A DNA stretch of 64,000 nt from positions 7,365,036 through 7,429,035 of the forward strand of contig OX335643.1 in assembly GCA_946894095.1 (NCBI GenBank). Direction: 5' to 3'. Numbering within the stretch: the stretch's first letter is position 1; every line of letters starts with the position of its first letter. Positions 1 through 12,600 of the stretch are shown here, in pieces. The notes beneath the pieces are model-generated. The model did no database searches and had not been told where the DNA came from. It saw only the letters and a program-made list of their open reading frames with translations. The DNA comes from Incurvaria masculella (taxonomy: Eukaryota; Arthropoda; Insecta; Lepidoptera; Incurvariidae). The translations under genes and the position numbers were made by a program.

Positions 1-544
1 GCTTGGATAATATCTAAAAGAGTACGATCTATTTTCTAGGCATCTGCTGATAACATCGACAATGCGGTGTACTTATTCGACTGTGTCGTTCGTGTTTCGA
101 GAGCTGTGAGTACTGATCCATCAAAAACCCAATTTGGACCAAACCCCAATATGTTTCTACGAGTGTTCTATTTCCGGTGTATCGACATGAGAATATGTGT
201 TGGTTTTTAAGTTGTTTGCAATATGAGAACTTTTTTAATTTTCATGCAAGCCCCAAGGATAAAAACACCAAAATACGACTGCAGTCCAAACTCATCGATA
301 TTGGACATTCACCAAGGTATGCTATGAATGATATACACTTGAGAACTCACTTTAAATAAGTATGTCATGATGGTGGTCAGTGTTTTAGGATTTTTTTACA
401 GCAACGCTGTTTTTTTGGTTGAACGTTTGCCTGTCTCATTCGGTCTTGAGGTTTCCTCTCTCTATTTACATTCGATAAATAAATAAATTTTCATAAAAAG
501 AAAAAAAAAATGTTTAAACATTGTGTCAAATTTTGGTGTTGCAG
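1..544. other. Intronic sequence left of the first visible Sos exon
   Basis: AT-rich sequence with no exon that I can support. It must be Sos intron, because the exon at 545 opens mid-codon. Confidence 0.6.
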
Positions 545-653
545 AGACAATCGATGGCATCATAGTGACAGATACGGAGAAACTCAGCAAAAATACAGCA
601 CGTGAGGACTGGAAGAGGTACCGCAAGGAATTCCTGCAGCCGGTCAAATTTAG
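545..653 (+). CDS. Sos: Sos exon 1 of window: REM domain segment
   Basis: Follows a TTGCAG acceptor and ends at a GTACGT donor. Reads [14 protein letters not shown], then [14 protein letters not shown], matching the Sos stretch that precedes the REM helices. It starts with the last two bases of a codon begun in an exon outside the window, and ends in phase 2. Confidence 0.93.
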
Positions 654-3600
654 GTACGTAACATTCTCGAGATTTTTAAAAATATTGCTATTATTTGTTT
701 AATTCATTTGCAGTGTCAATTTGAAAACCGAACTTGATTTTTTTGACCTGTTAGGTATCAAAAGAATATTTTTATCTCAAAAAAATGGTCGAACTATAAA
801 GTTTTAGATATAGAAAACTAGTAACTGTGGGTTGGTAACACCCCATGGGTGGATGTCTGCAATAAAATTTACAAAAATCAAAGTATACTGTTCACAAGGT
901 GTAAGTACAAGGTATAAGTAGGTAGTAGTGGTATAAGTACAAGTACAATCTTTAGCTTCTGCTATGCATGTATAGTAGAGATGTATGCATCCTCAGCTCT
1001 AGATGGGTGATCTAGACCGATACTTAGGAAAGAGGGTGTTAGTCAAATGATGTCTGTGTGTGAAAGTGGGTGACATGTAAGTGGGTGCGAGGGTAAGTGA
1101 GGGTGTGTGTGTCTTCGATTGTTTGTGGAATGTATTTGAAGTTACGTGATTGTCTGTGTAAGAGTATCTGTAGGTGATCGTGGATGGGGTGTAAGTGTGT
1201 GAAGGTGGGTGAGGTGTATGAGAGTGTGGCGGTGTGTAAAAAAGGGATGGCTCGATGCGAGGGTGGGTTTGAATGCATGTTAATGTGAAAATACTATTGT
1301 ACTAAACCTATGTCAAATGCAGGGTTATCAATGTGCTGCGGCATTGGGTGGACCAACACTTCTACGACTTCGAGCGAGAGCCGGTGCTTCTCGAAAAACT
1401 GAAAGTGTTTCTCGAGTCGGTCGACGGCAAGCCTATGAAAAAGTGGGTGCAGAGCGTGCTCAAGACTGTTCAGAGAAAGGTAAATTGATTGCATCTGTGT
1501 TATTGATTCCTCGCAGTTTGGTTCGGACTTCTTGAGCGTGAGATGTGGGTTCGATACCTGGTGGCTGCACAACTGCCATTCTCGATTAGTCTTGGATCAG
1601 TGAATTATATAAGTAACAGGAATGCTTTACGGTAAATGAAAACATTGTGAGGAACCCATCACTTCAGTTGTGTTAGGCTGAGTTGGATATGAGCATTTCT
1701 TCATGAATACGAGCTCCTCCAGGTTTGTAATTCATGTAAAATTAGGCTCTCTTCCACTACTAGTGTTAGGGTTAAGCTCGTCCGAGTTGGTACCATTGCA
1801 TTGAATGAATAGATAGTCGAAACGGCTCTGAAAATTTGTTCATATTTTCCATCCAGTTCATTGCAGTTGTGCTCATGAAGGGAAGGTGCTGGCTTGGCAT
1901 CTAATTCATTTGGTGATGCGGTTTGTTGGGACAATATCATAATGGTGGGTTTGGTATTGCCACCTGTGGTCAATCACATAAAAAAATATCATCATTGTCA
2001 TTTTGTGTGACTAAAAACATCATTGTCATCGTATCTGGATACTCTGATACCGAATAGCTGTGCTCAGAAGCGAGACATGGCACCATTGATTATGTTTTTT
2101 AAAAAGCTGTAATGGGGCCCAGTTCTAGAGATGTTTACTTACCAATTGGGTTATAAGTACAGTCTTGTAAATGAAAGAAAGAGGTGATCACTGTTGGTAA
2201 TGAAATCATCCGTTCCGTAGACGCAGGGCGCGACGGAAAGCGAGCCGAGCGCGCCATGCGTCCAGCACGTGTTTGACAAGGCGCCTCCGGCGACGGTGCG
2301 CCACCTGTGCGAGGCGCCCGAGCGCTACAACTGGCACCCGTTGGCGCTGCACCCGCTCGAGCTCGCGCGGCAGCTCACGCTGCTCGAGTTCGATCTCTAC
2401 AGGACGGTGAGTGCGAAAACGTTGCTGCGAAAAAAGTGTACAGAAGTGGTCCAAGAATACATCCCTGGGGCACGCCAGCGGTTGATTTCGTGAAATGTAT
2501 AGGTGCAGGAGGATTCCTTGGCTTAGGCATGACAGGTGTGTGGGAGTTACCTGTGGAGAGCCTTCGATGCTTCACTCCTCTTCACATAGGTGCAAATGCG
2601 TCTTGGCAGCCGTCTTGATGATCGTATCCGTTTGAAGGATAGAAGAAAGTGCGGAGGGGGGAGGGGGGATGCTCTACCTATTCATATTCTGGAGGATGCC
2701 TGCCATGAAGACTACGCTGGAGAACTCTATATATTAGCCTCGCTTCGATCTTGGCACGTCTAGATTCTTCTGTCGTGTGACGGAAGAAATCTGTAGAGCG
2801 TATACCGATAGTCCTCTTACTCCGATTTTAGAGCAATTTTAAATATTTTATGGTATTTTAAAGAGGTTGTTGTTTCAAATTTAAAGAATCGCAATTTTTT
2901 CTTACTAGATGTTTTTACATTATACCAAATCCTTTGTATTCTTGCAGGTGAAACCGTCAGAGTTGGTTGGAGCTGTATGGATGAAGAGAGACAAGGAGAA
3001 GACCAGTCCAAACCTGCTGAGGATCATCAAGCATACCACCAATGTGAGCCGACCCTTGCAGTTCTTATATTTATAATATTAGAATTAACCGATTACCTAG
3101 AATCTATGTTAATTTTGAAATAGAAATGCAATAGAAATAAATAATTTAGTAATATCTAGTAATAATATTTAATAATAACAATTAGGGTGAAATCTTAGCA
3201 GTCAAGGAATGTGACATGTAAGTATGTATAATCGACCGTGAAGCAAGTACACATTAATTAAAGAAAGATCCCTGTAAAAAGAACTACACATGGCAAGTTC
3301 AACCGCCCCTAAGCCACGAGCCACTCACTTCAATTCGATAAGCGAGCGATGTGTCCCCTGGCAGTTCACCCGCTGGATGGAGAAGTGGATCGTGGAGAGC
3401 GAGAACGCGGAGGAGCGCGTCGGCGTCGTGTGCCGGTTCATCGAGCTGGCGTCGGCTCTGCGCGCGCTCAACAACTTCAACGGTGTGCTCGCGTGCGTCG
3501 CCGCCATGGAGAGCGCCTCCGTTCACCGCCTCCGGAGCACCTTCCAGGTCAGTTGCCTTCTGTTCATACAGCGCGGCTCCTGCTGCCTTTACGCGCGGTG

Positions 3601-6600
3601 ACGCAACAGAGGGAGGACAGCTCACTCACTGGTTAGAGGTGCCTTCTGTTTATGTCTGTTTGTACAAGGATTTGGTGGTTTATATTTTAATGAAAACATT
3701 GTTTTGGGTGGTTGTGCTGAGGACCAATGGAAAAGCCAAACACACCTCACACAACCACGCTCAGCGAGGCACCATACCTGTAGACTGAAAGATAGAACTT
3801 GTTCAAATTACCTTTTTTGAGGAAATGCACCCACCGGCAATAGTTCCGTATCCTGGCGGTGCGGCAGAGAAATGAGTGAGAAACCATTCGTTCTCAAAAG
3901 CCTAATGTCTGGACACCCACATTGGATTTTTTGTAATAAAAACCCATAATCTATATAATTGATTTTCTCGATGTTATTCCAAAACTGATTTATTCCAAAT
4001 TATGCCAGTCAAAAAAAGTTGTGGGAAAGAAAATATCAGAAAAACATAACCTATAATATTTCGTTTCATACTTTGTGGTGGTCAGTTACATTAAAATTAG
4101 TTTGAAGACAAACAAATGGTCTTCTTTTCCTCGAAACATTAGTCTAACTACATCATGTACTCCATGACTCTCATTCTCACTCTACTCTCATTTAGCTAAA
4201 AACCGCGTAAATAAAACTGGACAGGAATGACAGTTTTGACATTTTAAAGATGTGACATCTACAATAACGTTTGATTATTGATTATTCATCATTCACTGCA
4301 CTCGGATTGTCATATTTTATTATTATGATTAGCCAGTTAGACAATTACAGCAAAGAACTGGTGAGAAACTTCGCGGGAAAATTTAAAATAAGTGATTGCC
4401 ACGGTTCACAGTCATGAACAAATTATTGGTTTTTATATTTTTTTATTCCTCGTAACATTAATAACAAATATGAACGTATGTCGCAGTCGATCCCGGTGCG
4501 ATTGGAGCGTGCGCTGGACGAGTTCCGCGAGCTGGGCCAGGACCACTTCCGCAAGTACCAGGAGCGGCTGCGCAGCATCAACCCACCGTGCGTGCCCTTT
4601 TGCGGCATGTACCTCACCAACATACTGCACATAGAGGACGGCAACAAGGGTATGTTGTTGTTGATGTTGTTATTTGGTATGGAATGGTAGGTGTGGTATC
4701 AGCCATCCTTGTCCAATTAAATAAAAAAACGGTTGTGGCAATTCGTATTTTCCAATATTTTAATCCAGTTTGTATCACTTCGTCCCGCAGACTTCTTGCC
4801 CAACACGGAGCTGATCAACTTCTCGAAGCGGCGGAAGGTGGCCGAGATCACGGGCGAGATCCAGCAGTACCAAAACCAGCCGTACTGCCTCACCATCGAA
4901 CCCAAGACTCGGGTGAGTTCGCATCGGAGTCCTCTAACCCGGAGCTACGGTAAATGTACCTTTTTCAGGAATACATATTTCGAATTACATAAAAAAGATC
5001 CAATTACTCAAGGTCAGACCTTCGGAATATTTATTTTACCTCATTTACTGAAATTTATAGCTTTTGCTATTATTGATCCCTTAAAGATTGTCATAACTGT
5101 ATTTTTAAAAGAAGGATAATTTGTACAAAAAAGGTGGTCACTTCTACCCATATTTTATAAGGTGTTTGAAAAATTTGTAGAGATTAGACTGAACTCAATA
5201 TAATCTAAACTTTACCAAACATGGTATATTAAATTGGAAGCAATTTTATTTTAGTAAGGGTATGTTAGTTGGATAAATTAGTTATGAGAGTTTTGTATGG
5301 ATCCAAATATACATGTGGTATATTTTGTGATCTCTCCAAGGCTTTTTACTATGTAAATAATGACAAATTAATTATGAAATTAGATCATGATGGTTTTAGG
5401 AATTACATTTGTTAAGTCATACTTTTGCAATAGGCAGCAGATTTCTGATCTGCAAGGTACAAAATCTAACGCAGAACCCATCAACAATGAGTACCGCAGG
5501 GTTATATTCTAGGTCCCTTGCTTTTCCTTTTCTATGTTGATTATATTTTCTAGTTGCGTATCAGACTATGTAGAATTAGTAATGTTTGCTGATAATATTC
5601 CCTTAGTTTTATCCATTTTTGGCAGTATCTATGGCGTGCCAAAACGCCGTAATGAAACGCGTTATTTCTGTTCGAAGTTTGTATAACGACTGAATGAATG
5701 CTTGGGAGCGGCGCTGGTGCAATGTATGTGCGTTTGTGTATGTGGTAGTGTGTATGTGCCTGCGTGTATGTATATTGCTGAGTGGGCACCACACTCCTCC
5801 CCCCTTAGTGTTGATATAAGTTATTTCTGTTCGAAGTTTGTATAATGACTGAATGAATGCTTGGGAGCGGCGCTGGTGCAATGTATGTGCGTTTGTGTAT
5901 GTGGTAGTGTGTATGTGCCTGCGTGTATGTATATTGCTGAGTGGGCACCACACATTCATTTATGTATTTTCTTCCATTCTTGGATTCGTAATTCATTTAT
6001 ACACGGTGTAATGGCCTTATATTATGACAGTATATGTATTATTACATTAAGTCTTCTATAATCACTTCTTAAGGTGGCCCATCCCGCTCATCTCCCCATA
6101 CAAAAGGGGAAAGAAGATCACGCCCATATTTCTCGTCAGAGATCCAAAATTTTGCTCAAAATAGCTTTATTTGATCGAACTAGATGTCTGATGACCATTG
6201 GCATTGTAAAATTGTGTTTGGTTTCTAAGTTATAAGGTCTGAAAGTTCGCTTTATTCGCGCGTTTTATACAATAACTTTGGAGGTGGATTACGCAATGAT
6301 AAAGTAAGAACATCTTAAAAAGATTAGTCATCAGACATAGCCTATTTAATCAAGATTTATAATCTATTTGGTTTTTGTTCGATTTTTTACTGCAGCGGTC
6401 GTGGTTTACTTATAGCTACAAGTCGTTTTGAAATTAAAATTTTCGTAATTCTTACCAAATCATACACTATGCACATTGTCTTTTTTGTGGACATGTTGCA
6501 TCTTCCTCATCACGGAGCCTGTCTTATTCTTTGAAACAGAGAAGGTCCCAGAGCGCAACAGCACGGTTTTGTACCGTGCCCGCGAATGAGTTAGGGCCGC

Positions 6601-9600
6601 CGGGTTGGGCCATCTTAAGACGCTGTGACGTGGCTTGCGCAGGCGTTCCTGGAGTCGCTGAACCCGTTTCCCGACATGGAGGACAAGGACATCACGGACT
6701 ACCTCTACGAGCAGAGCCTCAAGATCGAGCCGCGGCCGCCCGTCAAGCTGCAGCCCAAATTTGTGAGTGCACCACCTCTCGGGTTATTTCGTTACCGTCG
6801 CTTTGTTCTGACGATAAGGAACTTAATATGCCGGTCCTAAATGGGTACAATATCTTCTGTGTTGCGAATACTACTTCGGAGGGTGATTCTAGGGGCAAAA
6901 ATTAAAGAGAGCAAGTTGCTTAGGCAGCAATATAAAATGGGAAGACTTGGCATCGTCAAATATCGGTTCCGACAAATCGTGTTACTGCTAAGATGCATGC
7001 GTGCGTGACATTGGGGTCAGATGGCCTCGGACTGACAAAGATAGATACAATGCTATTTACCGCGAGAGTGAAAGAGCTAACACTATTTAGCCATGATGGC
7101 AATTCAGTGACACATTCTAAGGTGCTTTGCCCAATCTTCCCATTTATATGGCTGGCTTATTGCTCATTAGAACCACCCTGTGAAGTAAATCTAGTATTGA
7201 CTTCTTCTACATGTCACACGTGTGGTTTTGGCAGCCACGCCGCTACCCCGAGCTGTCGCTGAAGTCGCCGGGCATCAAGCCGTCGCGGCGTCACACGTCC
7301 GGCGGCCATTCCCACCATCACGACAACGCCGACGACACCACCAGTGAGCGCACTTCATACACTCTGTAGTCTCGGTTATAGATGACGTTCTTGACTAGGC
7401 GATTAGCTGGGCTTAGGCCTGCCTCCGCTAATAAATATCTCTTTGAGGGTTAGGGTTCTGTGGGGTTACCCTGGTCGCCGGGTGAACAGGCAAGTGCTTA
7501 AATCTGTCGGTTAGTTGCATTTCGTACCATGATAATTGGTAAATTTTACTTCACTTCGTATCACAATTAGCATGGTACTATATGCAACTAATCGTCAGAA
7601 TTCATTTTCATCAGGCGAGTTAACATACTATGGTAACACCCTTGGGGATAACCTAGGAGCTTAAAAAAATAAAAAAAACAGACAATGCTAAAAAATTTTT
7701 TAGGAACTAGAGATGGATGGCTCTTACCACGCTGTCATGCTATGCTAACAGGGCCATCCTTATATTGTACGGCTACATCAAACTGCAAAGAAAAAAAACC
7801 TATAATTTTCATTTCTGCGTCGACCATCTTTCATTTAATGGGATGGTACCTATAGGGACATAGTAAATACAGTAGGGGGGTGTTCAGTTTTATTTGGACC
7901 CTGAACCACTTCCAGACTCAACGGTCGAGAATGGTTATCAATCCAGAGGGCTCGTATACGTGAGAAAATTCACTTATTCAATATTTGAGCCCGGACCTCT
8001 GGAATGCAAGGCAAGACCCGGCGCCACTAAGTTTAGAGCCGCTCCATACGTTTACTGATGCGTGGCTGCCGGGCAGGTGTGTCTCAGCTGTCGCCGACGT
8101 CGGCGGCGGGCTGGGGCGCCGACAACACTTCGATGGCTTCGCTCAACTTCGGCTCCGTCGTCAGTCTGCAGCAGGAACCCGACGAGCATCGAACCGGTGA
8201 GCTACTGGACTATTGACGACTGCTATTTGTCCAACTGCACTAAACAGCGAAGCTGACCCAGACGGAATTCAAGGTATTGTGAGTTAAAAAACCCGCCAAG
8301 TACGAGTCGGACTCGCACACGAAGGGTTCCGTACCATCGTACAAGATTTAACACAAAAAAATCACGTTTTTTGTATGGGACCACCCTTTAATGATTATTA
8401 TTATTTTATTTTACCTATTTGTTGTTATAGCGGCAAAATAAAGACACACTCTGTGAAAATTTCAGCTGCCTACCTATTATGAGATACAGCCCTGTGACAG
8501 ACGGACGGACGGACGGACAGCGGAGGCTTAGTAATAGGGTTCCGTTTTTACCCTTTGGGTACGGAACCCTAAAAACTGGGGGCGAGGATCAAAGTCAAGT
8601 TTGACTATCGTATAAGGCTGGTCGCCAGCATTATATAATTTAGGTCTAAGCCACATCAGTGATAATCAGTAACTGCACTGCCCCCTGTATCTCACCTTGA
8701 AGGCATGTTTTAAGTTTTTACCGACCAACATTGATGTTGATCATGTTTTATGAATTGACTGGAAATATTTCAAAATACATAGAAAATAAAAGATCATAAG
8801 TATGTTGGTCACATTACCTCAAGTGGTGTGATTGTAACATGCCTACACTGTGTCTGAGTCATAAGATCCCGGTAGAAAGGTCTAGGCGGAGGTGTCGGTC
8901 GATGGGAAACAAGCTGTACTAGTGATGGAGAGACTGTTCCTGATGCGATACGAGTAATCTAGTTCGTTAGAAGTGAAACAGTTCACTAGCGATAGTGAGG
9001 GAGTTTAGTAGTTGAAGTGACGCATTATGCATTCATATACAGTTCAGGCCAAACTTAAATGTTTCTCTAAAGCTCACCCGTGTACTCTATGCCCTTCTCT
9101 TGTAGAGCGTTTCTTGTACGCGCGAGGCGCATATAAGTTTGGCGCGTACTGTAATTATATTGTTTCTTTGTGAGTTTGTTAGTAACTCGTTGAATAAATG
9201 TAAAATTGTTGGCCTTTGGTGTATTTGCCTCTAACTTGGAATTTAAAGATCAAACATATCTTATCCTTCTGCCTACCCTTCTCGGAAGGGGCATTACAAT
9301 ATGCAGGCTTTAATGTCTCCCCGTCGTCAGGTCGGCACGAGGAGCGAGCGTCGCTGCCGAGCCCGCGGCTAGACCGCTCCGCCACCAACGCGTTCAGCAT
9401 ATTCGACCGGACGTTCGGCTACCGGCTCGCGTCTACTATGAGTCTCAACAGGTTTGATATTACCTTTCTTACCTGTTGGCAAATCTAACATTACCATCTA
9501 GTTACTTATTTAAATGCTCTAAAAAGAAGAAAATAAACTTGGGTTTCAATTTATTACTTTATACAATGTATGTGATATAAAACCTTGCCTCAAGATTAAG

Positions 9601-12600
9601 TTACACCATGTATTCTTGTTCATTTACACTGGTAAATCTTTTATATAACACAAGACAAGCTTTCATATCAAATAAATTATTTAGTGTTATTGATGGGTTT
9701 GATTAAATTTAAAGTTTATTTTCTTCTTTTTAGAGTATTTAAAAGAAACTAAAAAAACATGTTTTTTACTATTTATGTTTTTTTTTTTTCACAAGTGTTG
9801 AAGCATGTTTCTAAGTAATTATGCATTGTCATGAGAACCTAATGTGTGTGCCAAATTCGAGCCCAGTGGAATTGGGTCAAATGTAACTTGCGAGTATCCA
9901 GGACATGCGAGTGAAGTTAAATGAAAGCTTTTGATAAAATAGAAATCTATGCTTGCACTCTGGCAGAGTTTTAGAAGGCAGTTTACTTTGAAGCTGCTTA
10001 GTTTTGAATAATTTGTGTATTTTATCTATAATTGCCTACAGCCTTTAATTACCACCCCAGTAATTATGTTAGGTATATTGTTGCATTAATAAATAAACTC
10101 TGGCCCAAGATTCAGTTAAAGTTACCACTTGATAGTATCAATATTATGTGTGAGAAAGGTAATAATAAATCCGTTTTTCAAAACACGAATTTGTCACCAT
10201 TTTTTTCATTGGTTTTAATTTGCTCTTTAAATTAAACTAAATTCTAAAGTGCCGATTATCTCGTCCAGGTATTGATTGCAAGCTGCTAATATTCTCTTCA
10301 GTAGTAGGTGAAATGACACTTAGCCCCTTATATCCTACTCACTGATTAGTGGCCGATTGACCAAAAATCACTAATTGTGGAAAGTTTTGTTAGATATTTT
10401 AAAGTTTTTTAGAACTATTGTTAATTAAATCTATCAAATAAAATATCCTGATCTAAAAAATAAAAAAATATATATAACTAGAAAAGATCAAAACACTGTT
10501 AAAATAACAGAACAAACTCGCGACAATAATACGCCATCAAACTCGTGATGATAATAAAATCAAATTGCACCGTCAGGCACTCAGCGAACCCGGCTACGTC
10601 GCCGTCGGGCCGCGAGCCCGAGTCAACGAGCCCGCGGCTCCCCTCCACCTCCATCCCGGAGCTCTCGAGCCGCATGCTGGAGAACTTCACGGGCGCCGCG
10701 CCTGTCTCGCCGCGGCGGGACCCCAAGCAGAGCCCGCACCCGCCCAACGGCAAGCGCCCGCCGGCGGACCCCTGGTGTGAGCAGAGGTGAGCTCTGCACA
10801 GTGTTCTCGGGTGCAAGGGCGATATTATCCCTCGAAGAGATTACTTCCGGCCGACGTTTAGGTGTTTGAGAGATATGATAATATATATCTCAATCCACTG
10901 GGCTATCTTCGTAGCCCAGTGGCGATTCGATAAGCTGGGTGAAGGTGCTTTCACCCAGCTTAGCTTGATGAGCGCGGTTGGCTTCAATATGTGATATAGC
11001 ATTGCAGTGCAGTGTTTTTAATAATTATTATTGAGTCTATTCGAAGTTCTAAAAACCATTTTTTTTAATGATAATCCGGTATGGGGTGGCTGTGCTGAGG
11101 ACCAAAGGAGCTTAGAAAGCCAAACATACCTCAACAACGCTAAGTGAGGCACCATAACAGCGGATTTGCAGACTATCGCTGAGCTATCAAAAGTGTTCAT
11201 ATTACGCTTGAAGACTCCCCGGTTATATGTATGAGGAAATGCTACCGCCGGCAGACAGTTCCATATTCAGGCGGTGTGGCAGAGAACTGAGATTGAGAAA
11301 TGGTTCGTCCTCAGAAGCTTAATGTCAACCACAAGGAGTCGCTCTGATTATCTGCGGCGGGTGCTCCGGATATATGTAGGATAGGGAGAAATAACAGATG
11401 TAAGTTCCACAGAGCAACGTCCATGGTTAGTACCTCTAGAACAGACTGAGCGACCCAACAGATCGTCTGTGGCTCGGGGACTCCGAATCACGAATTCTTA
11501 TGTATTCATGCAGGTTGAACTTCGCCAATGACCCGCCGCCGCCGCGGCTCAACGACCTCTCCTGCGAGGCGAAGCACCAGCGGATCGTGCACGAGATCAT
11601 CGCCAACTGCGGCAACGGCGAGCGCGCCGGCGCCGCCAAGCCGCCGGCGCTCTCGCCGCGCAACCCGATCGTCGACGCGGGCGTCTTCTACGGTACGGAC
11701 GGCGGACACCACTTCGGCGAGTTCGGCTCGCCGCGGCGCGGCGGCGCGCCCCGCTCCGCCGAGCTCGCCGAGCTGCGCGTGAACAAGCCGCCGGCGCTGT
11801 CGCCGCGCAACGCGCGCGGCGCCGGCGACGTCGACCGCAGCACCAAGCCGCGCACCGAGTCCGCTACGGAGGACGAGGTTAGCATTTTGCTGTTAAACTG
11901 TTGCAGTCCGTTCATTCGATGTCCACCAAGATTTTAGCGCAAAAATCGCCTAATGGTATTTGGCGAAAGAAGTTCGATATTGACCGTGATCTTGGCACGA
12001 AAATTGCCTCATTGAAAAAGGCGAAAGAAGGTTGATATTGACCAAGATTTTGGCGCAAAAATCGCGTTAGGGTAATGGGCGAAAGAATTATATTATATTA
12101 TAATAATTATTATTATTATTATTATTGATAGGCTAGCAGCTTTAAGCTGATGCGCCTATATTGAAACCTGAAACTGATGCCTAGAAAGATATTGACCGAG
12201 AGACCGCGCAATACGTGCAGTCCTCACAAACAGCACCTGTTCACGAGCATCACGCCGGGCGCAGCCATCGCCTCTGTCAAACATATTTTAGGGAAAGAGG
12301 AGACCCGAACCTAGTGTGCTTTGAGCTTTTCCCTGAGCTTTTCCTAAAGCTTTATAAAACATATGTGCAACCTATGTTGGAGTATGCATACCAGATCTGG
12401 AGTCCCTACTTCAAGAAAGATATTGACCTGCTGAAACGAGTACAACGTAGAGCAACAAAAATGCCAACTGCACTGAAAAACCACTCTACAAGAATGAAGA
12501 AAACGGGGAGATCTTATTGAAACATTTAAAATTCTCAACTCTTCTTACAACTCTACCAATCTACAAGATATGTTCACCCTTGCTAATACTAAAAACCTGA

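Noticed and set aside
40..105. Exon-like block after TTTTCTAG with a GTGAGT donor, reading ASADNIDNAVYLFDCVVRVS
   Set aside because: For the next Sos exon at 545 it would have to end in phase 1; the open frame ends in phase 0, and the frame giving phase 1 has a stop. No resemblance to the expected Sos segment.
3299..3625. 108-codon minus-strand frame over Sos exon 5
   Set aside because: Antisense shadow of a GC-rich coding exon; no domain and no splice support.
5609..5996. Minus-strand frames repeating [15 protein letters not shown]
   Set aside because: They come from the GT-rich core of the 134-bp duplicated unit.
8470..8520. GGAC direct repeats as a CRISPR-like or satellite array
   Set aside because: Period 4 with no spacers; part of a known type of moth interspersed repeat in a eukaryotic genome.
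11500..11937. 145-codon plus-strand frame over Sos exon 13 taken as an independent ORF
   Set aside because: It is the exon frame extended into the flanking introns. The overlapping Arg/Ala/Pro-rich frames on both strands are shadows of the GC-rich exon.
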